A stretch of DNA of 6,801 nt, taken from NCBI GenBank assembly GCA_003662715.1, contig QMYO01000087.1, positions 1 through 6,801 on the forward strand, written 5' to 3'. Every line of letters starts with the position of its first letter. The first letter of the stretch is position 1. Source of the DNA: Candidatus Bathyarchaeota archaeon (GTDB lineage: Archaea > Thermoproteota > Bathyarchaeia > Bathyarchaeales > Bathyarchaeaceae). This document shows positions 1 to 6,539 of the stretch, piece by piece. The notes beneath the pieces were generated by a model. The model saw only the letters and a program-made list of their open reading frames with translations. It searched no databases and was not told the DNA's origin. A program made the translations under genes and the position numbers.

Positions 1-382
1 AATCGCCTATAATCAAGAAGTTCTTTAGGTCAGAAGCAGTTGTCATCCGCTTTTCCTCGGTTTCTAGGTCTCTCATAAAAGTTGCAAATCCGCTTAAGGC
101 GACAAAAGTAAAGTTTTCAGAAGGAATTTTAAGGTCATGCTTTGGGTCTCTTCCACACAAAACCATCTCGCTTGGCGCTTTTTTAAGTGCTTCTTCAACA
201 AGAGAGCTTGGGATTTTTACAATAGAACGAGGAGCATCTACTTTTGCGCCGTTTTCAGCAAGCAGGCTCTGCACTTTCTTGCTAAAAACTTTAATTCCTA
301 TCTCCTGCAAAATCTTCAAACTCGTTTCATGGATATGTACAATCTCGTCGTCAGACAACAATTTTAGATGCCCAAATGCCAA
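1..382 (-). CDS. MttB/MtgB-superfamily corrinoid methyltransferase, N-terminal part (cut by window edge)
   Basis: These are the first 127 codons of a trimethylamine:corrinoid methyltransferase family protein (MttB superfamily). Such enzymes move a methyl group from a methylamine or betaine to a corrinoid protein in the cytoplasm. The family's N-terminal pattern is visible: a 'LSDDEIVHIHETSLKIL' helix near residues 9-25, 'GIKV' shortly after, 'LAENGAKVD', 'VKIPSSLVEEALKKAP' and 'CGRDPKHDL', then a block ending 'TTASDLKNF'. Full members have roughly 480-500 residues, so about three quarters lies left of the window. The start is TTG at 380-382: an in-frame stop lies at 392-394, and a GGTGAGGGA ribosome-binding site sits at 388-396 (minus). 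It is divergent from the elongation-factor gene. The pyrrolysine position and active site are outside the window, so true MttB, glycine-betaine MtgB and other subtypes cannot be separated. Family sure, substrate unknown. Confidence 0.8.
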   Translation of the reverse strand, partial: MAFGHLKLLSDDEIVHIHETSLKILQEIGIKVFSKKVQSLLAENGAKVDAPRSIVKIPSSLVEEALKKAPSEMVLCGRDPKHDLKIPSENFTFVALSGFATFMRDLETEEKRMTTASDLKNFLIIGD

Positions 383-534
383 ACTAATCCCTCACCTTAC
401 CTATCAATCTCAAAAATAAGAATTTTGTTGTAAGTAAACATATGCACGGAGTGTTGCGCAGAGGATGTTTGGTAAAAGCGTCAGGTGTAAGCGAACAGCG
501 TGTGAACAAGGTTGAAAGCCCCTACTGCATAGAG

Positions 535-548
535 GAAAATTAAAATAA
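535..548 (+). promoter_or_regulatory. Candidate TATA box of the elongation-factor gene
   Basis: The stretch gaaaattaaaataa is the most TATA-like element upstream of the elongation-factor gene. Transcription would start about 25 bases on, near 565-570, leaving a leader of roughly 55-60 bases that contains both GGAGG motifs. The assignment rests on composition and spacing only. Confidence 0.4.
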
Positions 549-611
549 TCGAACGAACTGATGTTGTACCGAATTTCACTACAATTGGAGGAAAAAATCC
601 AGATAAAATAT

Positions 612-620
612 GGAGGAGAT
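612..620 (+). promoter_or_regulatory. Ribosome-binding site that fixes the elongation-factor start
   Basis: GGAGGAGAT lies eight bases after its GGAGG core from the ATG at 625. A second ATG at 621 is in another frame and stops after three codons, so 625 is the working start. A further GGAGG at 587-591 has no start codon at a usable distance. Confidence 0.8.
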
Positions 621-624
621 ATGA

Positions 625-1926
625 ATGAGTAAAGCCGAAAAACCCCACCTAAACCTCGTCATCATCGGACACGTAGACCACGGAAAATCAACCACCATAG
701 GACACTTGTTCTACCTAACAGGTGCCGTAAACGAACGAGTAGCCAAAACCTACGAAGAAGAAGCAAAAAAACTTGGAAAAGAAACCTTCAAATTTGCATG
801 GGTCCTCGACAAACTCAAAGAAGAACGAGAACGAGGACTCACCATAGACACCGCTTATCTAAAATTCGAAACACCAAGATACTTCTTCACCGTCATCGAC
901 GCACCAGGACATCGAGACTTCGTTAAAAACATGGTTACAGGAGCCAGCCAAGCCGACGCAGCCGTCCTCTTTGTCTCTGCTAAACGAGGAGAATTTGAGG
1001 CAGGCATCGGACCAGGTGGACAAACCCGAGAACACGGCTTCCTTGCATACACGCTAGGCGTAAACCAGATGGTTGTTGCCATCAACAAAATGGATGACCC
1101 ATCCGTAAACTGGAGCCAAGAACGATACGAAGAAATCAAAAACGAAATTTCACGCATGCTCAAAATGGTCGGATACAAAGTTGAAAAGATCCCGTTTGTC
1201 CCCACATCTGGATGGACTGGTGACAACCTCGTCAAATCCAGCGACAAAATGCCATGGTACAAAGGACCAACCCTCTTTGAAGCTCTCGATCAGTTAGAGA
1301 CACCTCCCAAACCCATTGACAAACCATTACGCCTTCCAATACAAGACGTTTACACAATCACTGGCGTTGGAACCGTACCGGTTGGAAGAGTGGAAACCGG
1401 CGTGTTAAAAGAAGGAGATACGCTTGTGTTCATGCCAGCAAACGTTAAGGGAGAAGTTAAATCCATCGAAACCCATCACGTTAGAATTAAAAAAGCAGAG
1501 CCCGGCGACAACATCGGATTTAATGTTCGAGGCATATCCAGAGACGATGTCCGAAGGGGAGATGTAGCGGGGCATCCTGACAACCCACCAACCGTTGCTA
1601 AAGAATTCATCGGACAAATCATAGTAATTTATCATCCAACAGCCATCGCCGCTGGATACAGCCCAGTGCTACACGCTCATACGGGTCAGATTGCATGCAG
1701 ATTCACGGAGCTCATCCAGAAACTGGACCCACGGACTGGACAAGTCGTTGAAGAAAAACCCGCGTTTCTGAAAACGGGAGATGGCGCAATTGTTCGATTT
1801 GAGCCGCTTCAACCCATCGCCGTTGAAGCCTACAGCGATTTCCCTGAGCTCGGACGATTTGCAGTGCGTGACATGGGCACGACGGTTGCTGCAGGAGTGA
1901 TCAAGGAGATCACAAAGAAGGGATAA
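625..1926 (+). CDS. tuf: Translation elongation factor aEF-1A (EF-1 alpha / archaeal EF-Tu)
   Basis: This GTPase brings aminoacyl-tRNA to the ribosomal A site. All five GTP-binding motifs are present in the 433-residue product: G1 GHVDHGKS (15-22), G2 RGLTID (70-75), G3 DAPGH (92-96), G4 NKMD (154-157) and G5 around TSGW (194-197). Domain 2 begins near residue 235 ([12 protein letters not shown] at 248-259) and domain 3 near 325 ([11 protein letters not shown] at 350-360, [10 protein letters not shown] at 409-418). Length and insertions match archaeal and eukaryotic EF-1A, not bacterial EF-Tu. The ATG is set by a strong ribosome-binding site at 612-620. The gene appears to stand alone: T-tracts follow the stop and the next gene is convergent, so the S10 gene that often sits beside it in archaea is absent. 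Codon choice differs between the halves: valine GTC falls from 8 of 18 (residues 1-212) to 2 of 23, while GTG rises from 0 to 6. Identification is certain. Confidence 0.98.
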   Translation: MSKAEKPHLNLVIIGHVDHGKSTTIGHLFYLTGAVNERVAKTYEEEAKKLGKETFKFAWVLDKLKEERERGLTIDTAYLKFETPRYFFTVIDAPGHRDFVKNMVTGASQADAAVLFVSAKRGEFEAGIGPGGQTREHGFLAYTLGVNQMVVAINKMDDPSVNWSQERYEEIKNEISRMLKMVGYKVEKIPFVPTSGWTGDNLVKSSDKMPWYKGPTLFEALDQLETPPKPIDKPLRLPIQDVYTITGVGTVPVGRVETGVLKEGDTLVFMPANVKGEVKSIETHHVRIKKAEPGDNIGFNVRGISRDDVRRGDVAGHPDNPPTVAKEFIGQIIVIYHPTAIAAGYSPVLHAHTGQIACRFTELIQKLDPRTGQVVEEKPAFLKTGDGAIVRFEPLQPIAVEAYSDFPELGRFAVRDMGTTVAAGVIKEITKKG

Positions 1927-1946
1927 GCACAGCACTTAACCTATGT

Positions 1947-1984
1947 GGTCTTTTTTTCGTTCATTTTCTCTTTTTTGTTTCGTT
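1947..1984 (+). terminator. Oligo-T terminator after the elongation-factor gene
   Basis: Two T-tracts on the coding strand (seven Ts at 1951-1957 and six at 1971-1976) lie 25-50 bases after the stop, within a T-rich stretch. Archaeal RNA polymerase stops at such tracts without needing a hairpin, and none is evident. On the other strand the stretch is A-rich, so it would not end the convergent gene. Confidence 0.7.
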
Positions 1985-2551
1985 TCATCCAAATAATATT
2001 GTGAATAGACTTTTGTCCAGAAGCAGAAGAAATCCTTGAACAATACAGATTAATCCTAGTAGGATGGACACGGGTTTAGAAGCTAAAATTATCCCTATCA
2101 ATCGTAACAAATCTTCGATGAATTTAAATAACATATACACAAGCAACGCTGGAACAAAAAAGATTGCTAAATAAATCCATGTTGACGATATGCCGAAAAC
2201 CGTTTCGGGTAAGGGAAAAAAAAGATAAACATATCCAGCGCACAATCCGCCTATCACCAACCCGATCAGCGCTGCCCAAGGAATGTCCTTAATCGGCTTC
2301 AAAACCAACGCTAATCCAGTAGCAATTAAGAGGTATTGGGTGAAAACGTCCCATCTTTTTGTTGACCAAACCACAGCTCCTGTAACCAACAATAGGATTC
2401 CTATGATGAACCCGAAGGAAGACGCTATTTTTATTATCCAACTAAACGGCTTTACCGTCCTTTCAAGTAGCCATGAAGCTGCTATGATGCCTCCAAGAAT
2501 TAGAATGTACGGCGCGTAATCTGCCAGTATTGTTAGGTTTATTAAATCCAA
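1985..2551 (-). CDS. Polytopic membrane protein of unknown function (about six helices)
   Basis: I do not recognise the family. The 188-residue product is strongly hydrophobic, with likely membrane helices near residues 10-29, 42-62, 69-87, 92-112 and 117-134, and a last hydrophobic region at about 150-176. Short basic or charged turns separate them (for example STKRWD near 63-68). There is no signal peptide, metal motif or obvious catalytic signature. I chose TTG at 2549-2551 because GAGGTGAG (2556-2563, minus) sits just upstream at good spacing. The in-frame GTG at 2558-2560, three codons earlier, lies inside that ribosome-binding site. A TATA box at about 2595-2602 gives it its own promoter, so it need not depend on the tldD-tldE operon upstream. 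It converges on the elongation-factor gene. It is almost certainly a real gene; a transporter-like or signalling role would be a guess. Confidence 0.8.
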   Translation of the reverse strand: MDLINLTILADYAPYILILGGIIAASWLLERTVKPFSWIIKIASSFGFIIGILLLVTGAVVWSTKRWDVFTQYLLIATGLALVLKPIKDIPWAALIGLVIGGLCAGYVYLFFPLPETVFGISSTWIYLAIFFVPALLVYMLFKFIEDLLRLIGIILASKPVSILLGLICIVQGFLLLLDKSLFTILFG

Positions 2552-2593
2552 TTTTCTCACCTCATGAATTCGAACTGTTCTTGTGCTGGAGTT

Positions 2594-2604
2594 GCATATA
2601 AATT
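2594..2604 (-). promoter_or_regulatory. TATA box of the six-helix membrane protein gene
   Basis: Read on the minus strand this is aatttatatgc. Its centre lies about 27 bases before position 2572, which would put the transcript start roughly ten bases upstream of the GAGGTGAG ribosome-binding site. This agrees with the TTG start chosen at 2551. Confidence 0.6.
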
Positions 2605-2669
2605 GGTGGGAATCAACTGGATAATTGTGATGTTTTAATCAATGATTTTCAGTGAAATCGTTGAATGCA

Positions 2670-3992
2670 CTATGTTGGCTTGGTCATCTGCACATCCTTA
2701 ACGAGAACATATGGACAGAGAGACGGTGGATCAGCATCCCACCAGTGAATGTGCTGTCTCTCCTTAGAAACCTGGACAATATTACTGAGAATCTTTAAAG
2801 CATTATCGCTTAACCTGAGGTCTTTAAGGGACTGTTTGATTTCGCCATTTTCAACCAGAAATATACCGTCTCTTGGAAGAGTTGAAAAATCCCCTGTAGC
2901 ATAGTTTTGGAATCGCGTATACCACGTGTTTGTTAGATAAAGCCCCCGTTTCAAATCATCAAACATATCCTCCCTACCCACATCACCAGCATCCATCTCA
3001 ATGTTCCAAGCCCTCGGAGCAACCAGCCCCGCATTACCCGTTGTTTTGGTTTTGAAGAGCCTTGCAGTTGAAGTGTTATGCAGATAAGTTTTGAGAACAC
3101 CATGATCAATAATCGTTGTCTCTCCCACAGGATATCCCTCATCGTCGAAGGTTCTGTTTGCAACGCTGTATCCAGCTGGTTTATCTCTTAAAGTAACCAC
3201 CTCACTCGCCACTTTCTGACCAATCTTATCGGCGAAAATAGACATCTGAATCATAACATTAAAAGCCGAAGACATCCACGCATAGCTGCCGACCAGCGAA
3301 CCCCAAAACAACGGATCAAAAATAACATCATATTTCCCAGCCTCACCCCGCTTCGGATTCCTTGCCAACCTAGCGATTCTTCCAGCCTTCTCTCCAGCCC
3401 TTGACGGATCGAAGTTTTTGAGGGTTGAACTACATTCCACTCCATGACCTGAAGCATCTATAGTAGAGAACGCACGGATTGAAAGTTCAATTGCTGACCT
3501 TGTATCGTGAGCTGTTGGTCCTTCCGATGATGCTAGAAAGACTTCTTCAAACTTTGTGAACAATATGCCGCCCGTGTTAGTTTCTGGTCCCGCCTCCTCT
3601 ATAGCCGCGTTTATCGCCAGCTCCACGTATTGAGAGGGGTCTTCTAAATCCCATAGCGCCTTGTCCGCAACGCTTTTTGCATATTTGAATTTGCCTTTAG
3701 CAATTCCACCATATTGGGGGTTTTCTTTTGAGACTTTAGCTAGTTTGAACAGTCGTTCCATTGTAGCATCAATATTCTGGAAGTTTCTGATTTGAGTGGC
3801 GGCTACCCGTTTTTTCCATGTTAACATAACATTTGTGATGTAGTCGTTCCATGCAACTGATATGTCGATTTCGTTGTTGCTGAATCTTGTCTGTCGATAT
3901 CTACCCAGCGTTGTCTTTGCGATGACTTCATCAGCGCCTAAGCTTATGCCTTTTTTCATTATAGATTCTGTTTTAGCCAGCATTTCGCTCAT
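2670..3992 (-). CDS. tldE: TldE/PmbA-type protein, metal-free partner of TldD
   Basis: This is the inactive partner of the TldD metalloprotease. In E. coli the TldD-TldE complex removes the leader of microcin B17 and degrades the antitoxin CcdA; archaeal substrates are not established. The 440-residue product has the family's N-terminal alpha/beta domain (residues 1-130), a middle 'GHGVECSSTLKNFDPSRAG' stretch (183-201) and a C-terminal beta-rich domain with 'FDDEGYPVGETTIIDHGVLKTYLHN' features (about 272-296). Where TldD has HExxxH this protein reads FDPLFWGSLVGSY (about 225-237), so no zinc site is visible, as expected for TldE. It ends in a CPYVLVKD stretch typical of the family. The start is the ATG at 3990-3992, which overlaps the tldD stop as ATGA, with AGAGGTG about ten bases upstream. 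A longer reading back to position 4073 only runs into the end of tldD. Operon position supports stoichiometric co-translation. Confidence 0.93.
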   Translation of the reverse strand: MSEMLAKTESIMKKGISLGADEVIAKTTLGRYRQTRFSNNEIDISVAWNDYITNVMLTWKKRVAATQIRNFQNIDATMERLFKLAKVSKENPQYGGIAKGKFKYAKSVADKALWDLEDPSQYVELAINAAIEEAGPETNTGGILFTKFEEVFLASSEGPTAHDTRSAIELSIRAFSTIDASGHGVECSSTLKNFDPSRAGEKAGRIARLARNPKRGEAGKYDVIFDPLFWGSLVGSYAWMSSAFNVMIQMSIFADKIGQKVASEVVTLRDKPAGYSVANRTFDDEGYPVGETTIIDHGVLKTYLHNTSTARLFKTKTTGNAGLVAPRAWNIEMDAGDVGREDMFDDLKRGLYLTNTWYTRFQNYATGDFSTLPRDGIFLVENGEIKQSLKDLRLSDNALKILSNIVQVSKERQHIHWWDADPPSLCPYVLVKDVQMTKPT

Positions 3993-5410
3993 TTCACAAA
4001 CACCTCTCTTAATCGTATCATGGGTCCACCTAAATAGACGGGTATGCCCTGCATTGGGTCGCCTTTTCCGCATGTACCGGAATCGAACACAACCTTCTTT
4101 GTGATGGCGTCTACGGCTGTCCAGAATGTCTTAGTGGTTGTTTCAATGATTGGTCGCGCAACTGGAGTGGTTAACTCGCCTTTTTCTATTAAATAAGCTT
4201 CTCTTCCCACATAGCGTTGGTTAAATCTGCGGTCATCAATGTTCCATTCTGTAAATGACTTCATGTAGATGCCGTATTTCACGTCTTCAAAAATCTCGTC
4301 TTCCGACATGTCTCCTGGCTGCACGAACGTGTTTGCCATGCGTACAATGGCTTCTCTGTCATAATTGTTTGCTCGTGATGCTCCATTGCTCTTTGTCCCC
4401 ATCTTTGCTGCGGTTTCTCGGTTGTGTAGGAACTCGTTTATGATGCCTTCTTTGTAGAGATATCGTGGTCTCGCTTTGATTCCTTCATCGTCATATTCAT
4501 AGTAGCCGTAACTGTTCTTTATGGTGGGGTCGTCAATTATTGTTACTATGTCGCTTCCTATTTTTGTGCCAATCCAGAACGGTCCGTCTTCATAGATGAA
4601 AGATTTGCCTGCTTGACTCATTTCTCTTCCAAGAATCCTATCTGCTTCCATTGGGTGTCCACATGATTCGTGAGCTGCAATGCCCACAACTTCTGGTCCA
4701 CAGACTAGGTCCATTTTGCCTGGCGAAACAGCTTTGCCTTCTCGAATGAGCTTCTGTAAGGCTTTGGCTTCACGGACTAGGTCCGCAGCCACTTTCCATT
4801 TGTCATGTGCTTCCCATCCACCAGTGTAACCATATTGTTTGTGGGCTTGTTCTGTTTTTCCGTTTTCAACAATGGTGATGAAGTTATACATCCCTATTAA
4901 TGGGACAAAAGAGGAAATGGTTGTGCCTTCAGAATTAACGAAGTATTTTTGAATTAACGCTGTGCTGCAGGATAGCATTCGTGCAGGTATGTTTATGTCT
5001 TGAGTGGTTAACGTTTTGTCGATTTCCATTAGCTTATTGATTTTTGCTTCTGGCGGGATGTCTTCTATTTTCTTTTTTTGTTGCACCTTCCAGCTGGTGT
5101 TGACTGTTTTTTCTTCGACGAATTTGATTTTTGTTTTGCGTTTGGCGTTGTTAGCCATCTTATAGGCGGTGTTCACGATTTGTTTGGCTTCTTTTTTAGT
5201 CCATTTGTTTGTTGAAGCGAAGCCTAAGCCGTTTTCTGTGAGTATTCTAACGCAGAATCCGCTGTTAACCACCATTGAATACGTTTCTAATATGCCGTTT
5301 TTCAGTATGATTCCTTCTCTATTTTGACTTTGTGCTCTTACTTCTGCATACTCGATTTTTTTGTTTCTGGCGTATTCCAGAGTGGAATCGATTAGGTCTT
5401 TGTCTAGCAA
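3989..5410 (-). CDS. tldD: TldD family zinc metalloprotease
   Basis: This is the catalytic subunit of the TldD-TldE protease, a cytoplasmic enzyme that cuts unfolded peptides threaded between its subunits. The 473-residue product has the N-terminal alpha/beta domain with 'EYARNKKIEYAEVRAQ' (12-27). The zinc motif HESCGH (HExxxH) lies at 247-252, and 'YYEYDDEGIKARPRYLYKEG' (303-322) follows. The C-terminal 'DSGTCGKGDPMQG' (443-455) supplies Cys447, matching the third metal ligand known from E. coli TldD. All expected catalytic residues are therefore visible, and length is normal. The start is TTG at 5408-5410, with GGAG about ten bases upstream; the first internal ATG (residue 46) would cut into the conserved domain. 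tldE follows with a 4-base overlap. Promoter signals lie in the 5411-5500 spacer shared with a divergent small membrane protein gene. Family is certain; substrate is unknown. Confidence 0.96.
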   Translation of the reverse strand: MLDKDLIDSTLEYARNKKIEYAEVRAQSQNREGIILKNGILETYSMVVNSGFCVRILTENGLGFASTNKWTKKEAKQIVNTAYKMANNAKRKTKIKFVEEKTVNTSWKVQQKKKIEDIPPEAKINKLMEIDKTLTTQDINIPARMLSCSTALIQKYFVNSEGTTISSFVPLIGMYNFITIVENGKTEQAHKQYGYTGGWEAHDKWKVAADLVREAKALQKLIREGKAVSPGKMDLVCGPEVVGIAAHESCGHPMEADRILGREMSQAGKSFIYEDGPFWIGTKIGSDIVTIIDDPTIKNSYGYYEYDDEGIKARPRYLYKEGIINEFLHNRETAAKMGTKSNGASRANNYDREAIVRMANTFVQPGDMSEDEIFEDVKYGIYMKSFTEWNIDDRRFNQRYVGREAYLIEKGELTTPVARPIIETTTKTFWTAVDAITKKVVFDSGTCGKGDPMQGIPVYLGGPMIRLREVFVK

Positions 5411-5441
5411 TATGTTTTTTCTCCTTCTAGCAGATTCCTAG

Positions 5442-5460
5442 CTTAAAAACACTTAAAGGG
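5442..5460 (-). promoter_or_regulatory. Candidate promoter of the tldD-tldE operon
   Basis: On the minus strand two TATA-like elements, ctttaagt (about 5452-5459) and tttttaag (5442-5449), lie 30-50 bases before the TTG start. Transcription from the first would begin near 5428, just ahead of the GGAG at 5421-5424. The same AT-rich stretch may also serve the divergent gene. No operator was recognised. Confidence 0.45.
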
Positions 5461-5507
5461 CTTTTGTACATAACATAAGGAAAACTGCTTTAAGTAATTG
5501 AATGTTT

Positions 5508-5516
5508 GGGAGGTGA
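5508..5516 (+). promoter_or_regulatory. Ribosome-binding site of the two-helix membrane protein
   Basis: GGGAGGTGA is a near-complete match to the archaeal 16S tail. It overlaps the earlier in-frame TTG at 5506, which rules that codon out and leaves the ATG at 5527, ten bases downstream, as the start. Confidence 0.75.
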
Positions 5517-5526
5517 AGAACGTATT

Positions 5527-5733
5527 ATGAGTTATGAAAAAGCGAGAGGCTTTGTAACTGCTTTAGGTGTTGCCTTCATTTTGTGGGGGCTCATCGTGGT
5601 AATCAATTATGCTTTCGGGATGGGAACTTCTGGAGATGCATCTGCTGTTAACCAGTATCATATGGGTATGATAATTTTGGGAATTGCTTTTCAACTTCTA
5701 GGAATAGGCTTTGTTTTGGTTGCGAAGAAGTAG
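5527..5733 (+). CDS. Small two-helix membrane protein, unknown function
   Basis: I do not recognise this 68-residue protein. After a short charged N-terminus (MSYEKAR) it has one membrane helix at about 9-31 and a second at 46-65. A glycine/serine-rich polar loop (GMGTSGDASAVNQYH) joins them, and the protein ends in a short basic tail (AKK). This is a helical hairpin with both ends probably on the cytoplasmic side. The gene is supported by a strong ribosome-binding site at 5508-5516 and by its composition. It is divergent from tldD across 116 bases and converges with the next gene, 23 bases from stop to stop. Divergence from a protease operon could hint at shared regulation, but nothing in the sequence shows that they interact. 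Confidence 0.75.
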   Translation: MSYEKARGFVTALGVAFILWGLIVVINYAFGMGTSGDASAVNQYHMGMIILGIAFQLLGIGFVLVAKK

Positions 5734-5756
5734 AGGTCTGTTAGCTTACGAATGGC

Positions 5757-5999
5757 TTAGTGAATGTAGTATAGCTTTCTAGTTCCGTTTTTGAGAATGT
5801 TGAGGAGGCGAGAATCTAAGCGTATGGTTACCTTTCTTTGACCAGTTATGTCCGTTGCTTTTATCGTTAAGAATTTACCATTTAACTGCTCAATTTTAGT
5901 GGAGCCAACGTTTTCTAATATCTCGTCTACACCGAACAGTTCTCCGTTAACCATCAGAACCAAAGGTTTGTCTTTCATGTCTAACTTAACCATTTCCAT
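5757..5999 (-). CDS. Small soluble orphan protein
   Basis: I do not recognise this protein of about 80 residues. It has no membrane helix or signal peptide. Alternating hydrophobic stretches (PLVLMVNGELFGV near 12-24, KFLTIKATDITG near 42-53, RKVTIRLDSRLLNIL near 55-69) suggest a compact, mostly beta fold ending in KLYYIH. The frame stays open upstream to a TTG at 6018-6020. However, a strong TATA box at 6038-6046 predicts transcription starting near 6016, after that TTG. The ATG at 5997-5999 or 5991-5993 is therefore more likely; neither has a clean ribosome-binding site (GGCGAG lies just before). Its own promoter separates it from the PH-like gene upstream on the same strand. Real gene likely, start uncertain, function unknown. 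Confidence 0.6.
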   Translation of the reverse strand: MEMVKLDMKDKPLVLMVNGELFGVDEILENVGSTKIEQLNGKFLTIKATDITGQRKVTIRLDSRLLNILKNGTRKLYYIH

Positions 6000-6036
6000 C
6001 TCTCGCCAGACGTTTTTCAAGCCTAAATATTGTTGG

Positions 6037-6050
6037 CTATATAAAAGGGC
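6037..6050 (-). promoter_or_regulatory. Strong TATA box of the 80-residue orphan gene
   Basis: On the minus strand this reads gcccttttatatag, the best match to an archaeal TATA box in the window, preceded by a purine-rich stretch that could act as the TFB-recognition element. The predicted transcript start is about 6014-6018, giving a leader of 15-25 bases to the ATGs at 5999 or 5993. Confidence 0.65.
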
Positions 6051-6117
6051 TTTATTTCCTTTCTTTACACATTTCCATCTTTGTAATTTGTTGTTTTGTC
6101 ATATTATAACTAAGTTG

Positions 6118-6501
6118 TTAACATTGCTTCTTTCCCTTTTTCTTCGTGTATTTTTGCAGTTCTTGCCAGATGGCTTTTATGTCTGGAATTTTTCCTTCAA
6201 AAAACATTCTTTTACTTTCGGTTTGAATGCTTAGAAGCGCTTTCTTTCTCATTACTCCTTTTTCGTTATAGTTTAAACTCTTAATGTCTTCAAGTTTTTC
6301 AGTGATGATTCTGTCTTTTTTAAGAAACTTTCCTTTGCTTCTGTAAACTAGTATTCTCTGGTTTGTTATGTAGAAGTAGAATTTTTCTCCGAGGTAATTG
6401 ATTTTGTTTGCACTTTGGTATTTTACTGTTTCGTTGGGGAACAGAAAGTCTTCAAGAACCAAACTAGACTCACAGGGTATTCCTTTCTTCAGAATACTCA
6501 T
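6118..6501 (-). CDS. Small basic protein with a PH-like motif
   Basis: The 127-residue product carries FYFYITNQRILVYRSKG (about 41-57), followed by EKLEDIKSLNYNEKG (68-82). This resembles the 'I-T-N-x-R-I-L' strand pair and following 'L-x-D-I-x-S' strand of prokaryotic PH-like domains, which often bind lipids or other proteins at the membrane. A C-terminal helix (IPDIKAIWQELQKYTKK, about 105-121) would close such a domain, and the tail is strongly basic (KKKGKKQC). There is no membrane helix. The start is the ATG at 6499-6501. No ribosome-binding site precedes it, but a TATA-like element at 6529-6539 predicts a nearly leaderless transcript, common in archaea. No T-tract ends the gene before the next promoter, so read-through into the downstream gene is possible. 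The fold assignment is a pattern-based inference. Confidence 0.65.
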   Translation of the reverse strand: MSILKKGIPCESSLVLEDFLFPNETVKYQSANKINYLGEKFYFYITNQRILVYRSKGKFLKKDRIITEKLEDIKSLNYNEKGVMRKKALLSIQTESKRMFFEGKIPDIKAIWQELQKYTKKKGKKQC

Positions 6502-6528
6502 AATCTTTACGGTTAAGAAAAGAGACCG

Positions 6529-6539
6529 CTAATTAAAAG
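6529..6539 (-). promoter_or_regulatory. Candidate TATA box of the PH-like gene
   Basis: Read on the minus strand as cttttaattag, it sits about 33 bases before the ATG. The predicted start of transcription, near 6509, leaves a leader of only about eight bases, which explains the missing ribosome-binding site. Confidence 0.45.

Larger units (their letters stand above)
383..624. other. Divergent spacer between the MttB-like gene and aEF-1A
   Basis: This spacer of 242 bases carries control signals for both flanking genes. On the minus side, the GGTGAGGGA ribosome-binding site (388-396) serves the MttB-like gene, with T-rich TATA-like stretches around 411-420 and 430-445. On the plus side lie an A-rich TATA-like element (about 535-548) and two GGAGG motifs (587-591 and 612-616). 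The middle part (about 442-543) is less AT-rich than its surroundings and contains a 33-codon open frame with no ribosome-binding site; see the finding on a possible TnpB 3'-end relic. No tRNA or known RNA fold was recognised. Confidence 0.6.

Noticed and set aside
137..367. Plus-strand 76-codon frame
   Set aside because: The opposite strand encodes a clear MttB-family N-terminus here, and the plus frame has no ribosome-binding site or familiar protein pattern.
561..632. A 23-residue frame overlapping the elongation-factor start, as a possible leader peptide
   Set aside because: It has no ribosome-binding site, and its ATG lies at or before the predicted transcript start; the overlap with the real start is probably chance.
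855..1935. Three minus-strand frames inside the elongation-factor gene (855-1262, 1405-1635, 1669-1935)
   Set aside because: They are shadows of a strongly conserved coding sequence and have no start signals.
2566..2576. TTCGAA sequence resembling a tRNA T-loop
   Set aside because: No paired T-arm, acceptor stem or anticodon arm surrounds it.
2644..2659. Small hairpin GATTT/AAATC after tldE as a terminator
   Set aside because: The stem is about five pairs and no T-run follows on the minus strand.
3993..4073. N-terminal extension of TldE back to position 4073
   Set aside because: It lies wholly in the end of tldD in another frame; the ATGA overlap with an upstream AGAGGTG gives the better start, and the family begins there.
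6055..6105. Minus-strand 16-codon frame between the PH-like gene and the orphan gene
   Set aside because: Too short, no ribosome-binding site, and lysine-rich composition expected from A-rich DNA.
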